Shown here: positions 16,688 through 24,880 of the stretch, piece by piece | How positions within the stretch are numbered: position 1 is the first letter of the stretch | How the letters are laid out: each line of letters starts with the position of its first letter | Assembly: GCA_028288365.1 (NCBI GenBank) | Contig: JAQBNU010000019.1 | Location: forward strand, 1-36,389 | Length of the DNA stretch: 36,389 bases | Source of the DNA: Chitinophagaceae bacterium | Lineage (GTDB): Bacteria > Bacteroidota > Bacteroidia > Cytophagales > Cytophagaceae | Reading direction: 5' to 3' | Notes under the pieces: model-generated | The model's input: only the letters and a program-made list of their open reading frames with translations | Database searches by the model: none | Told to the model about the DNA's origin: nothing | Made by a program: the position numbers and the translations under genes

Positions 16688-17611
16688 ATGACGGGACAAC
16701 AACAGGATATAAAAGTAAGTGTGTGCATGATTACCTATAATCATGAGGCTTATATAGAACAAGCCATTGAATCCATCATGATGCAACAAACGTCTTTTCG
16801 CTATGAGCTGGTCATAGGAGAAGATTGTTCGAAAGACAATACGCGTGAAATTTGTTTGCGGATGAAGGATAAGTATCCCGAACGTATTCAACTATTGTCT
16901 GAAACAGAAAATAAAGGTGCAGTACAAAATGTATTGGCTGTTTGGCGTGCCTGCGCAGGTAAATACATAGCCATGTGCGAAGGCGATGATTATTGGATAG
17001 ATTCCTTAAAATTGCAAAAGCAATTTGATGTACTGGAAAAAGATTCAGAGGTATCCATGGTCTTTCATAATGTGTGGATGTATTACCAAGACAAAGATAC
17101 GAAGGTCATCTTCGGTCAATACAGCAAGGATACCTACACGTTTGCAGATATAGTAGGTAAGTGGTTGATCTCAACACCAAGTGTCATGTATCGTAATCAG
17201 CTTCTTTTTCCTGACTGGTACAATTCGATTTTTTATGGAGACATCATTCTGTTTTTGATGAACGCGCAATTAGGGAAAGTATTTTATTTGGATGAAACCA
17301 TGGCTGTATACAGGGTGCACGGAACCAGTGCGACGAATAGTATATCAGCGGAAGGAAATTTTAAAAAGCTGATCAATGACTATTCCTTCATGCTTTCCTC
17401 TTTTAAGGCACCTTACAAGAAATACATAAGGAGAGAGCTAGGGCAATTGCATTATCGATTGGCTCGCACACAACTGAAAGACAATAAAAGAAAGGAAGCT
17501 CGCCTTCATCTTGTTCAATATTTCAAACATACATTGAGAGTTGGAGATTACATACCATTTTCGATCCTTAAAACGTACTTGTCCTTAATAGTGAAACAAG
17601 GTGATCAATGA
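16688..17611 (+). CDS. Family 2 glycosyltransferase
   Basis: This 307-residue GT-A enzyme has a clean N-terminal signature: VSVCMITYNHEAYIEQAIESI, GEDCSKDNT for the nucleotide, and Asp100-Asp101 in CEGDDYWID for the metal. A later FYGD segment and VYRVHG fit the family's catalytic region. There is no membrane anchor. It is 24 bases after the flippase and overlaps the next GT by 4 bases (ATGA). It adds one sugar of the repeat unit; donor and linkage are unknown. Confidence 0.9.
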   Translation: MTGQQQDIKVSVCMITYNHEAYIEQAIESIMMQQTSFRYELVIGEDCSKDNTREICLRMKDKYPERIQLLSETENKGAVQNVLAVWRACAGKYIAMCEGDDYWIDSLKLQKQFDVLEKDSEVSMVFHNVWMYYQDKDTKVIFGQYSKDTYTFADIVGKWLISTPSVMYRNQLLFPDWYNSIFYGDIILFLMNAQLGKVFYLDETMAVYRVHGTSATNSISAEGNFKKLINDYSFMLSSFKAPYKKYIRRELGQLHYRLARTQLKDNKRKEARLHLVQYFKHTLRVGDYIPFSILKTYLSLIVKQGDQ

Positions 17612-18567
17612 ATAGGGAGTCAAAAATAACAGTCGTCATTGCTTTGTTTAATAAGGCTGCCTATGTTGAAAAATGCATAGCGTCTGTGCTTGCTCAATCC
17701 ATGGGGTCCTTTTCATTGATCGTAGTGGATGATGGTTCTTCTGATGGAAGCCCAAAGCTCGTCGAACAGTTTAATGACGAGCGTCTTCAATTGATTTCAA
17801 TCAACAACTCTGGGCCTGGAGTAGCACGTAACATAGGACTAAAGAGAAGCGATACGGAATATATTGCCTTTCTGGATGCAGACGATCATTGGCATATTGA
17901 TTTTTTAAAAACGGCACTCCATGCATTAGAGCGGCATCCAGCATGTGATCTTTGGCTTTGTGGTGCATCCTGGGAACCTTTGGGAGAAAGAAGAGAACCT
18001 TGTCTGACTCGGGAAAAGAAAACGTATCAGGATGGACCGTGGAATTTAGAAACGAATTATACGGCGGAAGAAACTTACGAAGCACTCAATCTCTTTGCTA
18101 CCGGTGCAGTAGTGGCTAAGACATCCGTTATAAAAAAATACAAGGGGTATTTTGATAGAAAGAGATGTACTTCTGGAGAAGATGGGTACCTGTGGTTACA
18201 AGTCATGTACAATCACCAGATCTATAGAGAAAGATCGCTATTGCTATTTATTAATACAACAGGTTCAGACCTGGGTATAGGAAGACGCTCATTGAAACCT
18301 ATTCCTCCCTGGTTGCTCTATCCTCAACCCATTATCGCACAATGTCCGTCTGTTTATAGAAAATCATTACACTCTTTTTTTGAGCTCACTGCTTTTATGG
18401 CCTTTAGGCGAGAAGTATACCAAGGGAAATTAGTTCATGGATTGAGGCTGTGGTGGCATTATCCAGGGCTTTCAAAATATAGAGCGAATTATGCACTGAT
18501 AGCGTATGCGCTTTTGTGGTATCCATTCAAACATTATGTCAGGCTATTTTTAAAAAGAAATAAATGA
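17608..18567 (+). CDS. Family 2 glycosyltransferase
   Basis: This 319-residue enzyme has the textbook GT2 N-terminus: VVIALFNKAAYVEKCIASVL, VVDDGSSDGS, NSGPGVARN and the metal site AFLDADD (Asp90, Asp92, Asp93). SGEDGYLW near residue 190 carries the candidate catalytic acidic residues. The last about 40 residues are basic and hydrophobic (ALLWYPFKHYVRLFLKRNK), suggesting membrane association. It starts within the previous GT's stop and ends in an ATGA overlap with the second Gfo/Idh gene, so translation is coupled on both sides. Confidence 0.9.
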   Translation: MNRESKITVVIALFNKAAYVEKCIASVLAQSMGSFSLIVVDDGSSDGSPKLVEQFNDERLQLISINNSGPGVARNIGLKRSDTEYIAFLDADDHWHIDFLKTALHALERHPACDLWLCGASWEPLGERREPCLTREKKTYQDGPWNLETNYTAEETYEALNLFATGAVVAKTSVIKKYKGYFDRKRCTSGEDGYLWLQVMYNHQIYRERSLLLFINTTGSDLGIGRRSLKPIPPWLLYPQPIIAQCPSVYRKSLHSFFELTAFMAFRREVYQGKLVHGLRLWWHYPGLSKYRANYALIAYALLWYPFKHYVRLFLKRNK

Positions 18568-19565
18568 ATTCTCGACCACGATTAGCGATTATCGGTGCAG
18601 GTGCACTGACTGAAGGCATTTATCTGCCAGTACTCAAAGAGAGTCAATTATTTGATGTGGCATGCTTGGTTGATATCAATACTGCGCAAGCTTCCAGACT
18701 GGCTGAGCAGTATCATATTCCAAGAGTACTTCACAATGTCCATGATATTCATCGAGAAGAAATTGATGCAGCGCTGATTGTACTTCCTAATTTTTTACAT
18801 GCTTCGGTGACGATGGACTTACTCGAAAAAGGAATTCATGTGTTGGTTGAAAAACCAATGGCCAATAGCAGTCAGGAGTGTGAACGTATGAATGCCAAAG
18901 CGCAGGAAAAGGGAGTGAAACTGGCGGTAGGATTGGTAAGAAGATTTTACCCCACAACGATATTTCTAAAAGAAGCTATTGAACATCATTTCTTTGGAAA
19001 ATTAATCAGCTTTGATTTTGAAGAAGGACATGTGTTTGAATGGAAATTGCAGTCCGATTATTTGTTGTCAAAAGAAAAAGCAGGTGGAGGAGTATTGATG
19101 GATACAGGTGTTCACATGCTGGATCAGCTTATTTATTGCATGGGTGTGCCGGAAACAATCACTTATTACGACGACAACAAAGGAGGAGTAGAGGCAGATT
19201 GTCGGTTAGAAGTAACCATGGCTGGAAATGTGAAAGGCAAGGTTGCATTCAGCAGGATTCGTAAGATGAGAAACAGTATGATTTTGCAATTTCAATACGG
19301 TAGAATCGAAGTAGGATTAAATGCTCATTCGGAGCTAATGGTTCATTTTTCCAATGGGATAGAAATCCGCAATCCTTTATTACAACATGGTAAAGTGATG
19401 ACAACAAAAGGCGCCTTCATCGCTCAACTAAATGATTTTGTAACAGCCATCGTAAGTGATACTCCTTGTAAAGTCAGTGGAGAGGAAGGAATTGTTTCTG
19501 TAAAAATTCTTGAGCAATGTTATGCTCATCGAAAATCTATTCACGCTATTCAACCTGCTTTTTAA
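18564..19565 (+). CDS. Gfo/Idh/MocA-family sugar oxidoreductase (second copy)
   Basis: The 333-residue protein has IIGAGALTEGIYLP at the nucleotide loop (the usual GxGxxG region), VLVEKPMANSS with the family EKP, and GGGVLMDTGVHMLD in the C-terminal domain. The DTGVHMLD motif supplies the conserved Asp and His of the active site. It is divergent from the gene at 213, so it is not a recent duplicate. It overlaps the GT2 gene by 4 bases and is followed after 1 base by an epimerase. The pair probably oxidises and modifies one nucleotide sugar. WlbA-like 3-oxidation is possible, but no aminotransferase is adjacent. Confidence 0.86.
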   Translation: MNSRPRLAIIGAGALTEGIYLPVLKESQLFDVACLVDINTAQASRLAEQYHIPRVLHNVHDIHREEIDAALIVLPNFLHASVTMDLLEKGIHVLVEKPMANSSQECERMNAKAQEKGVKLAVGLVRRFYPTTIFLKEAIEHHFFGKLISFDFEEGHVFEWKLQSDYLLSKEKAGGGVLMDTGVHMLDQLIYCMGVPETITYYDDNKGGVEADCRLEVTMAGNVKGKVAFSRIRKMRNSMILQFQYGRIEVGLNAHSELMVHFSNGIEIRNPLLQHGKVMTTKGAFIAQLNDFVTAIVSDTPCKVSGEEGIVSVKILEQCYAHRKSIHAIQPAF

Positions 19566-19566
19566 G

Positions 19567-20754
19567 ATGGAACAACACGTACTGGAAAAGTTCAACGGTA
19601 AAACAATCCTCATCACCGGAGCCACTGGATTTGTAGGAGGGCGCTTGCTTGAAATACTTGCTGAAAATACTTCTGCCAAGGTCAAAGTACTGGTAAGAGA
19701 TTATGGCAAAGCCATGAGGTTAGGGCGGTATAATGTAGAAATGATTAAAGGGGACATCAACGAAACAGAAGTAATCGAGCATGCCGTTCTGCATTGTGAT
19801 TATGTATTTCATTGTGCCTATGGCAACAAAGGGAATGATGAAACCAGACGTCAAGTCAATGTAGACGCTACGGTTGCTTTGCTGAATGCTTCACGATCTG
19901 CAGGAGTAACTTCGTTTGTGTTTTTAAGTACCATGAGTGTTTACGGTATTGAAAACAGGGAATGGCTCACGGAAGAGGTTCAGGAACGTCCTGACGCGAC
20001 AGATTTATACGCAGTAAATAAACTTGAAGCAGAAAGATTGGTGTTAGACTTTGCTCAAAAAAATGCGTTTCATGCTACAGTGTTGCAACCTACCGCTGTT
20101 TATGGTCCATGGGCTCCTTCTTTTATCATGAGGCCTTTGATGAACATGCAAAATTATAAGTTTCCATTGATTGAAAATGGTGAAGGAGTTTGTAATGCTG
20201 TATACATCGATGACCTATGCCAGGCGATGCTTAAAGCCGTTTTGACACCTATTGCTTTGGGAAAAAAATATTTGATCAATGGACCGGACCAATTCAGTTG
20301 GAAGGATTTTTATACAGATTTGTCCACCTTTCTTCCAGGAACAGAACTGATCAATGTGAACCAATTAGAAATGGCTAAAATATATGATTCGGCGAAGCGT
20401 AAGAAACCAATTTTGAAAAGTCTTATTGGATTATTTAAAATCAATAAAGAAGCAGTAAGAGAATTGTTGCAATATCATTTCTTCGCGCAGCTTGCGACAT
20501 GGTTATATAAATACTTACCTGTTTCTGTGATCAGAAAAATTCAACCATTAAACCCTACAAAGAATAGTGACTCTATTAAGAAAGTAAAAAAAGTAGTGTT
20601 GCCGATGGATCAAGCGTCTATCACTTTTTATACCAATAAAACTAAAATAGACCATCGTAAAGCCATTACAGAATTGGGATATAGTCCTGAATTTGACAGA
20701 ATAAAAGGAATGGAAATAGTGGAGACATGGACGAAATGGTATTATTTGAATTAG
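19567..20754 (+). CDS. NAD-dependent epimerase/dehydratase (extended SDR) with long C-terminus
   Basis: With the start at ATG 19567, one base after the preceding stop, the protein has 395 residues; an in-frame ATG at 19510 lies inside the previous gene and is less likely. The cofactor loop is TGATGFVGGRL (residues about 17-27). STMSVYG supplies the Ser, and the catalytic pair is Tyr148/Lys152 in YAVNK. TAVYGPWAPSF is the substrate loop. It is some 50-80 residues longer than common sugar epimerases. The extra part, around residues 275-350, is basic and partly hydrophobic (YHFFAQLATWLYKYLP), perhaps a membrane-surface helix. It is the last gene before the T9SS cargo gene; I see no terminator after it. 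Confidence 0.85.
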   Translation: MEQHVLEKFNGKTILITGATGFVGGRLLEILAENTSAKVKVLVRDYGKAMRLGRYNVEMIKGDINETEVIEHAVLHCDYVFHCAYGNKGNDETRRQVNVDATVALLNASRSAGVTSFVFLSTMSVYGIENREWLTEEVQERPDATDLYAVNKLEAERLVLDFAQKNAFHATVLQPTAVYGPWAPSFIMRPLMNMQNYKFPLIENGEGVCNAVYIDDLCQAMLKAVLTPIALGKKYLINGPDQFSWKDFYTDLSTFLPGTELINVNQLEMAKIYDSAKRKKPILKSLIGLFKINKEAVRELLQYHFFAQLATWLYKYLPVSVIRKIQPLNPTKNSDSIKKVKKVVLPMDQASITFYTNKTKIDHRKAITELGYSPEFDRIKGMEIVETWTKWYYLN

Positions 20755-20824
20755 TATAAAGTTTTGCATCTGTTTCTATCGATTTTATAACACATCTAAC
20801 ATAAGACAATGCTTATAATATATT

Positions 20825-20832
20825 TATATTTG
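20825..20832 (+). promoter_or_regulatory. Candidate Bacteroidota -7 promoter element of the T9SS cargo gene
   Basis: The sequence TATATTTG matches the TAnnTTTG -7 consensus exactly and lies 63 bases before the start of the fibronectin-repeat protein. There is no TTTG at the expected 19-23 bases upstream, so it is a partial promoter. The 141-base gap is the only sizeable break in the left half of the locus, which supports separate transcription of the cargo gene. Confidence 0.5.
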
Positions 20833-20895
20833 CAAACTGATTCCAATTATTTAGCGTAAGTAGAAGAACATTGATTTGTATTAAAATTCATTTAT

Positions 20896-23451
20896 ATGAA
20901 AAAGTTTTATTCCCTTTTTATTTTATCATTACTTCTAATACTCACTGTATGTGTAAGTAAATCATTCGGCGCCGCTCCCACTGTTGCTGCCTCCAATCTT
21001 TCTTATACCAATGTATTGGGTGATCGAATGACAGTTAATTGGACCAGTGGAAATGGTGCATCGAGAATAGTTGTTGCCTCTACAAGTCCCGTAACATTCA
21101 CTCCGGTAAATGGAGTTAGTTACGCTTCCTACCAATCCTTAGGATCTGGCCAGGTATTGGTATACAAAGGTTCAGCAAGTACCTTTACTTTCTCCACGAT
21201 GGGGTCTGGAAATCTTTCATTGGGAACTACTTATTATATCAGAATTTTTGAACTCAACGGCTCGGGTGCAACATCCGCTTATCTAACTTCTTCTTTTCTA
21301 TCGGGTAGTCAAGCTACGCTGTCAATGGCAACAGAACCGACTATCGCGGTAGCTAATCCATATCTCAATTTTAAATATGAAGAACCATATGGTGGATCTA
21401 CCAGACAAAAACTAGGTATTTCATGGAATGTAGGCAATGGAGCAAAGACAATGATCATCGCTCGTGCCGGTAGCCCAGTAGATCCTACTGTATTTCCTGT
21501 CGATGGCGCGACTACCGTACAATGGCAGAGCTTAGCCAATGGTCATTTTGTTTGTTTCTATAATTCTGGAAGCTACATGGAGTTAAATAGTAATGGTTTT
21601 GGAAATCTTTCACCTGGCACCACCTATTATTTTGCCTTCCTTACTTTAAATGGAGATAAAGTAACTTCGAATTATCTCACAAGTACATATGCTACATTCT
21701 CCGCCACTACGCTCAATAATGCGCCTACCACAGGGGCCACAAATTTGACCTTTACCAATATTCAGACCAATCAAATGACACTCAATTGGACCAATGGTAA
21801 TGGTACAAGCAGACTTATCATAGCCAAGCAAGGATCAGCGGTAACATCTGTTCCTGCTACGGGAACAGCTTATTCTGTAAACACTTCTTTTGGTTCGGGA
21901 GAATATGTAGTGTATAATGGAACAGGTAATAGCTATACATTAAATGGTAGCAGTCCATTTGGTGCACTTTCCCCAGGTACTTCCTATTATTTTGCCATAT
22001 ATGAATACACTGGTTCTGGTTCATCGTGCAGTTATTCTTCTACTGCTTTAACAGGAAATCAAGCGACTACGTCTTTTGTGGCAGAGCCAACGACAGCCTC
22101 CACTGGATTAACCTTCAGTAATATTCAGACCACTCAAATGACCTTGAACTGGACGATTGGTAACGGTGCGAATCGAATCATTATCGCAAGAGCAGGTTCT
22201 GCAGTGACGGCAGTGCCTGTTGATGGAGTTTCTTATAGCCTTAACCAATCGTTTACAGGGAGTCAAATTGTAGTGTATTCCGGTTCGGGTAACTCTTATA
22301 CTTTAAATGGTTCAACGGGACTTGGTGCTCTTTCGCCAGGTACTACTTATTATTTTACCATTTTTGAATACAATGGCTCTGGGACGACGATCAATTACCT
22401 GACCAGTTCCTCTTTGTCGGGAAGTCAGGCCACTACTGCATATACTGCCGAGCCTACCGCTGCGTCTACGGGACTGACATTTACGAATGTTTTAACCAAT
22501 CAAATGACGTTAAACTGGACGAGTGGAAACGGCGCGAATCGGATTGTTATAGCTAGGGCTGGATCGGCTGTTACTGCGGTACCTTCAGATGGAACGGCAT
22601 ATACCGTTAACCAATCATTTACAGGCAGTCAAGTTGTTGTGTATTCTGGTTCTGGTAATACCTTTACATTGAATGGTAGTACTGGTCTTGGAACCCTTTC
22701 TCCAGGTACTACCTATTACTTTGCCATATTCGAATACAATGGCAGCAGTAACACAACCAATTATTTGACCAGTTCGTTTCTGTCAGGAAGTCAAATTACC
22801 GCTTCTATTTCATCTAAACCTACCATTGCCGCTTCTGCGCTTAACTTTACCAGTGTCACAAGCAGTAGAATGACATTAAACTGGACCAATGGAAATGGCG
22901 CAGGTAGATTGGTGGTATATAGAAAAGGATCTCCGGTATCCGCCGTTCCAACGGATGGAGTAACCTATGCTAATTATAGTACTCTGTCATCCGGGCAAAT
23001 TTCTGTATACAATGGCTCAGGATCTTCTTTTGTATTTGCAAACGATGGTTTTGGAGCACTGCCTGCCAGTACTACTTACTATTTTGCCATATTCGAATAC
23101 AATGGAAGCGGTTCTGGTATCAGCTATTTAACCAGCACAGATCTCACCGGTTCTCAGTCGACGGCTCCACTTGGAGGCCGTATCGGAGTCGACAGTCAAG
23201 GAGACCTTGCTTATGTAGCTTATCCTAATCCGGCAACAGAAAGAATAACCTTTAATCTTCCTCCCTCTGACTTATCTTCAAGAAGTATAGTTTTGTTGAA
23301 TCCTATGGGACAAGATGTATTTGAACAGTCTGTAAATGGCGATGCTGTCACATTGGAAATTCCATTAAATCAACTTAGCCATGGTATTTATTATTTGACG
23401 GTGAAATCAGATAGAGAAATCATCAGTCAGGAAAAAATTATTGTATACTAA
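20896..23451 (+). CDS. Secreted fibronectin-III-like repeat protein with T9SS type A sorting domain
   Basis: The 851-residue protein starts with a signal peptide (hydrophobic residues about 7-20, likely cleavage near residue 25). Six tandem fibronectin-III-like modules of about 117-129 residues follow, beginning near residues 27, 147, 276, 397, 519 and 641. Each opens with (A/E/K)PT and carries MTLNWT-GNG, then LSPGTTYYF and FEYNGSG. A C-terminal domain from about residue 773 begins VAYPNPATERITF and ends GIYYLTV-IIVY, the T9SS sorting signal. No catalytic domain is visible. It is probably exported and attached to the cell surface, perhaps through LPS, as known for T9SS cargo in Porphyromonas. 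An adhesin or matrix role is inferred. Confidence 0.88.
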   Translation: MKKFYSLFILSLLLILTVCVSKSFGAAPTVAASNLSYTNVLGDRMTVNWTSGNGASRIVVASTSPVTFTPVNGVSYASYQSLGSGQVLVYKGSASTFTFSTMGSGNLSLGTTYYIRIFELNGSGATSAYLTSSFLSGSQATLSMATEPTIAVANPYLNFKYEEPYGGSTRQKLGISWNVGNGAKTMIIARAGSPVDPTVFPVDGATTVQWQSLANGHFVCFYNSGSYMELNSNGFGNLSPGTTYYFAFLTLNGDKVTSNYLTSTYATFSATTLNNAPTTGATNLTFTNIQTNQMTLNWTNGNGTSRLIIAKQGSAVTSVPATGTAYSVNTSFGSGEYVVYNGTGNSYTLNGSSPFGALSPGTSYYFAIYEYTGSGSSCSYSSTALTGNQATTSFVAEPTTASTGLTFSNIQTTQMTLNWTIGNGANRIIIARAGSAVTAVPVDGVSYSLNQSFTGSQIVVYSGSGNSYTLNGSTGLGALSPGTTYYFTIFEYNGSGTTINYLTSSSLSGSQATTAYTAEPTAASTGLTFTNVLTNQMTLNWTSGNGANRIVIARAGSAVTAVPSDGTAYTVNQSFTGSQVVVYSGSGNTFTLNGSTGLGTLSPGTTYYFAIFEYNGSSNTTNYLTSSFLSGSQITASISSKPTIAASALNFTSVTSSRMTLNWTNGNGAGRLVVYRKGSPVSAVPTDGVTYANYSTLSSGQISVYNGSGSSFVFANDGFGALPASTTYYFAIFEYNGSGSGISYLTSTDLTGSQSTAPLGGRIGVDSQGDLAYVAYPNPATERITFNLPPSDLSSRSIVLLNPMGQDVFEQSVNGDAVTLEIPLNQLSHGIYYLTVKSDREIISQEKIIVY
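20974..23172 (+). repeat. Six tandem fibronectin-III-like coding repeats
   Basis: Units run approximately 20974-21333, 21334-21720, 21721-22083, 22084-22449, 22450-22815 and 22816-23172. Units 4 and 5 have the same length and roughly four fifths of their residues are identical, yet their codons differ at many synonymous sites. Unit 2 is the most divergent and longest, with an extra stretch after the first strand. Confidence 0.88.
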
Positions 23452-23470
23452 TATCAAATGGATGATATAG

Positions 23471-23508
23471 AAAGAGAGTAAACATCATGTTTGCTCTCTT
23501 TTTTTTTT
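23471..23508 (+). terminator. Rho-independent terminator after the T9SS cargo gene
   Basis: The arms AGAGAGTAAAC (23473-23483) and GTTTGCTCTCT (23489-23499) pair over 11 positions with one T-G wobble and a 5-base loop. A run of ten T follows. The stem extends by two A-T pairs at its base. It lies 20 bases past the cargo stop and should separate that gene from the glycosyltransferase at 23603. Confidence 0.85.
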
Positions 23509-23548
23509 GATATTTTTTCACCTTTCATCAAGCTTCTTTTCTTGATTG

Positions 23549-23556
23549 TATTTCTG
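23549..23556 (+). promoter_or_regulatory. Weak candidate promoter for the right half of the locus
   Basis: TATTTCTG matches TAnnTTTG at all but one fixed position and lies 46 bases before the start at 23603. A TTTC at 23523-23526 is a poor -33 match at a 22-base spacing. Because a strong terminator lies just upstream, some promoter is needed in 23509-23602, but this site is only a suggestion. Confidence 0.3.
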
Positions 23557-23602
23557 TTTGCAATAGGCTATTATTGTACCTCAAAGTGTATAGCTGGATT
23601 TT

Positions 23603-24826
23603 ATGCGTGTTATCTTTTTAAATACTTATTATAAACCTCATTTTGGAGGAATAGAAGGTACGTTGCTTTCTATGTCTAATTCGTGTAAAAAGAAAGGGAT
23701 TCAACCTATCATTATAGCGAGTAATCTTGACTTAAAGCGTAATCCTATATTACCTAACGAAGATAATATTGATGGGATTGAGATACGACGGTTCCCTTCC
23801 AATAAAGTAAGTGGGCTTGGCTATTTTAAAAGTATTTTTCATCATCTAAGGGGAATACAAAAGATATGTGGCGAACTCCAATTGCAGAAAGATGACATTG
23901 TTATTGCGCGCAGTCACATGGTTTGCTTTGTTGCCTTGTTTTTAAAGGCAAAATATAAAGTCAATGTCATTTATATACCTCCCTGTATTATCAATGATTT
24001 TAACTTGCAGATGTTTTCTCGACAACAAGAGTACAAAAAAGCTTCTTATTATCACTTGAAATATTTTTACCTGAAGTATATTCAAGGTTCTGTAGAATAT
24101 ATTATGCAAGCCTCTGCACTTCGGTTCAGTTCTGCAAACTTGCTACCTTCTACCATGTTTAGGAATCAGTTTTTAGCACACTATCCTTTCCTTTCTAAAG
24201 AACGCTATACCATACAACCTTTTGGAGTGGATGTAGAGCGTTTTTCTCCACACAAAAACAAGAACAAGTTATACGAAGAAAGAATCAGCAAGCGAGTATT
24301 CGTTTTCTTAAATTCTTTTTCACCAAAGAAAGGAATCGTTATCGGATTGAATGCGCTATCACTTATCAAAGAATTAGATTTTCACTTATACATGATAGGT
24401 GATGGAGAATTAAGAAGCATCATAGAGCATACTATTAAAGAATTAGGATTATCAGACAAAGTCACTTTACTGGGAGCGAAAGACGATCCTGAAAATTATT
24501 TGTGGCAAGCTGATGCTTTATTTTACCCAAGTCTTTATGAATCTTTTGGAAATAGTTTAGTAGAAGGAATGTCTGCGGGACTTCCTATTTTGGGTTTTAA
24601 ACATAACCCTCCTATTTCTGAATTGCCAAATGAAGAGTTGGTCATTGACGGAGTCTCAGGTTATTTAGCCAATACAACAGAGAAGGCATATGCAGAAATC
24701 TTGAAAGCTTTTATTCAACTGAGCGATCAGGAAATTATTGCTTTAAAAGAACGAACACGACAGTATGTTGTCGAAAAATTTTCTTGGGATAAATATTTGG
24801 AACAGGTGATAACCATTTGCAAATAG
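23603..24826 (+). CDS. Family 4 glycosyltransferase (GT-B)
   Basis: The 407-residue protein has the two Rossmann-like halves of GT4. The N-terminus has YYKPHFGGIEGTL, the classic acceptor-side glycine loop. The C-terminus has LNSFSPKKGI, then YPSLYESFGNSLVEGMSAG with the donor-binding pair Glu313 and Glu321. It retains the configuration of its sugar donor (family knowledge). It is the first gene after the terminator, so it heads the second transcription unit. The acceptor is unknown. Confidence 0.9.
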   Translation: MRVIFLNTYYKPHFGGIEGTLLSMSNSCKKKGIQPIIIASNLDLKRNPILPNEDNIDGIEIRRFPSNKVSGLGYFKSIFHHLRGIQKICGELQLQKDDIVIARSHMVCFVALFLKAKYKVNVIYIPPCIINDFNLQMFSRQQEYKKASYYHLKYFYLKYIQGSVEYIMQASALRFSSANLLPSTMFRNQFLAHYPFLSKERYTIQPFGVDVERFSPHKNKNKLYEERISKRVFVFLNSFSPKKGIVIGLNALSLIKELDFHLYMIGDGELRSIIEHTIKELGLSDKVTLLGAKDDPENYLWQADALFYPSLYESFGNSLVEGMSAGLPILGFKHNPPISELPNEELVIDGVSGYLANTTEKAYAEILKAFIQLSDQEIIALKERTRQYVVEKFSWDKYLEQVITICK

Positions 24827-24880
24827 TGTTAGTCATGTGTCTTTTATTCTATTTCAATATGTCAATTAATCGCTATTTCT

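Noticed and set aside
19040..19264. A 74-codon open frame inside the second Gfo/Idh gene
   Set aside because: It is a frame shadow of a conserved enzyme and has a basic, low-order composition.
213..19565. The two Gfo/Idh genes as a recent duplication
   Set aside because: Their motifs agree only at family level and the rest of the proteins differ, so they are distant paralogues.
20974..23172. Repeated DNA resembling an array
   Set aside because: The units are about 360 bases, coding and in frame, with diverged codons; it is a protein-domain repeat, not a CRISPR array or satellite.
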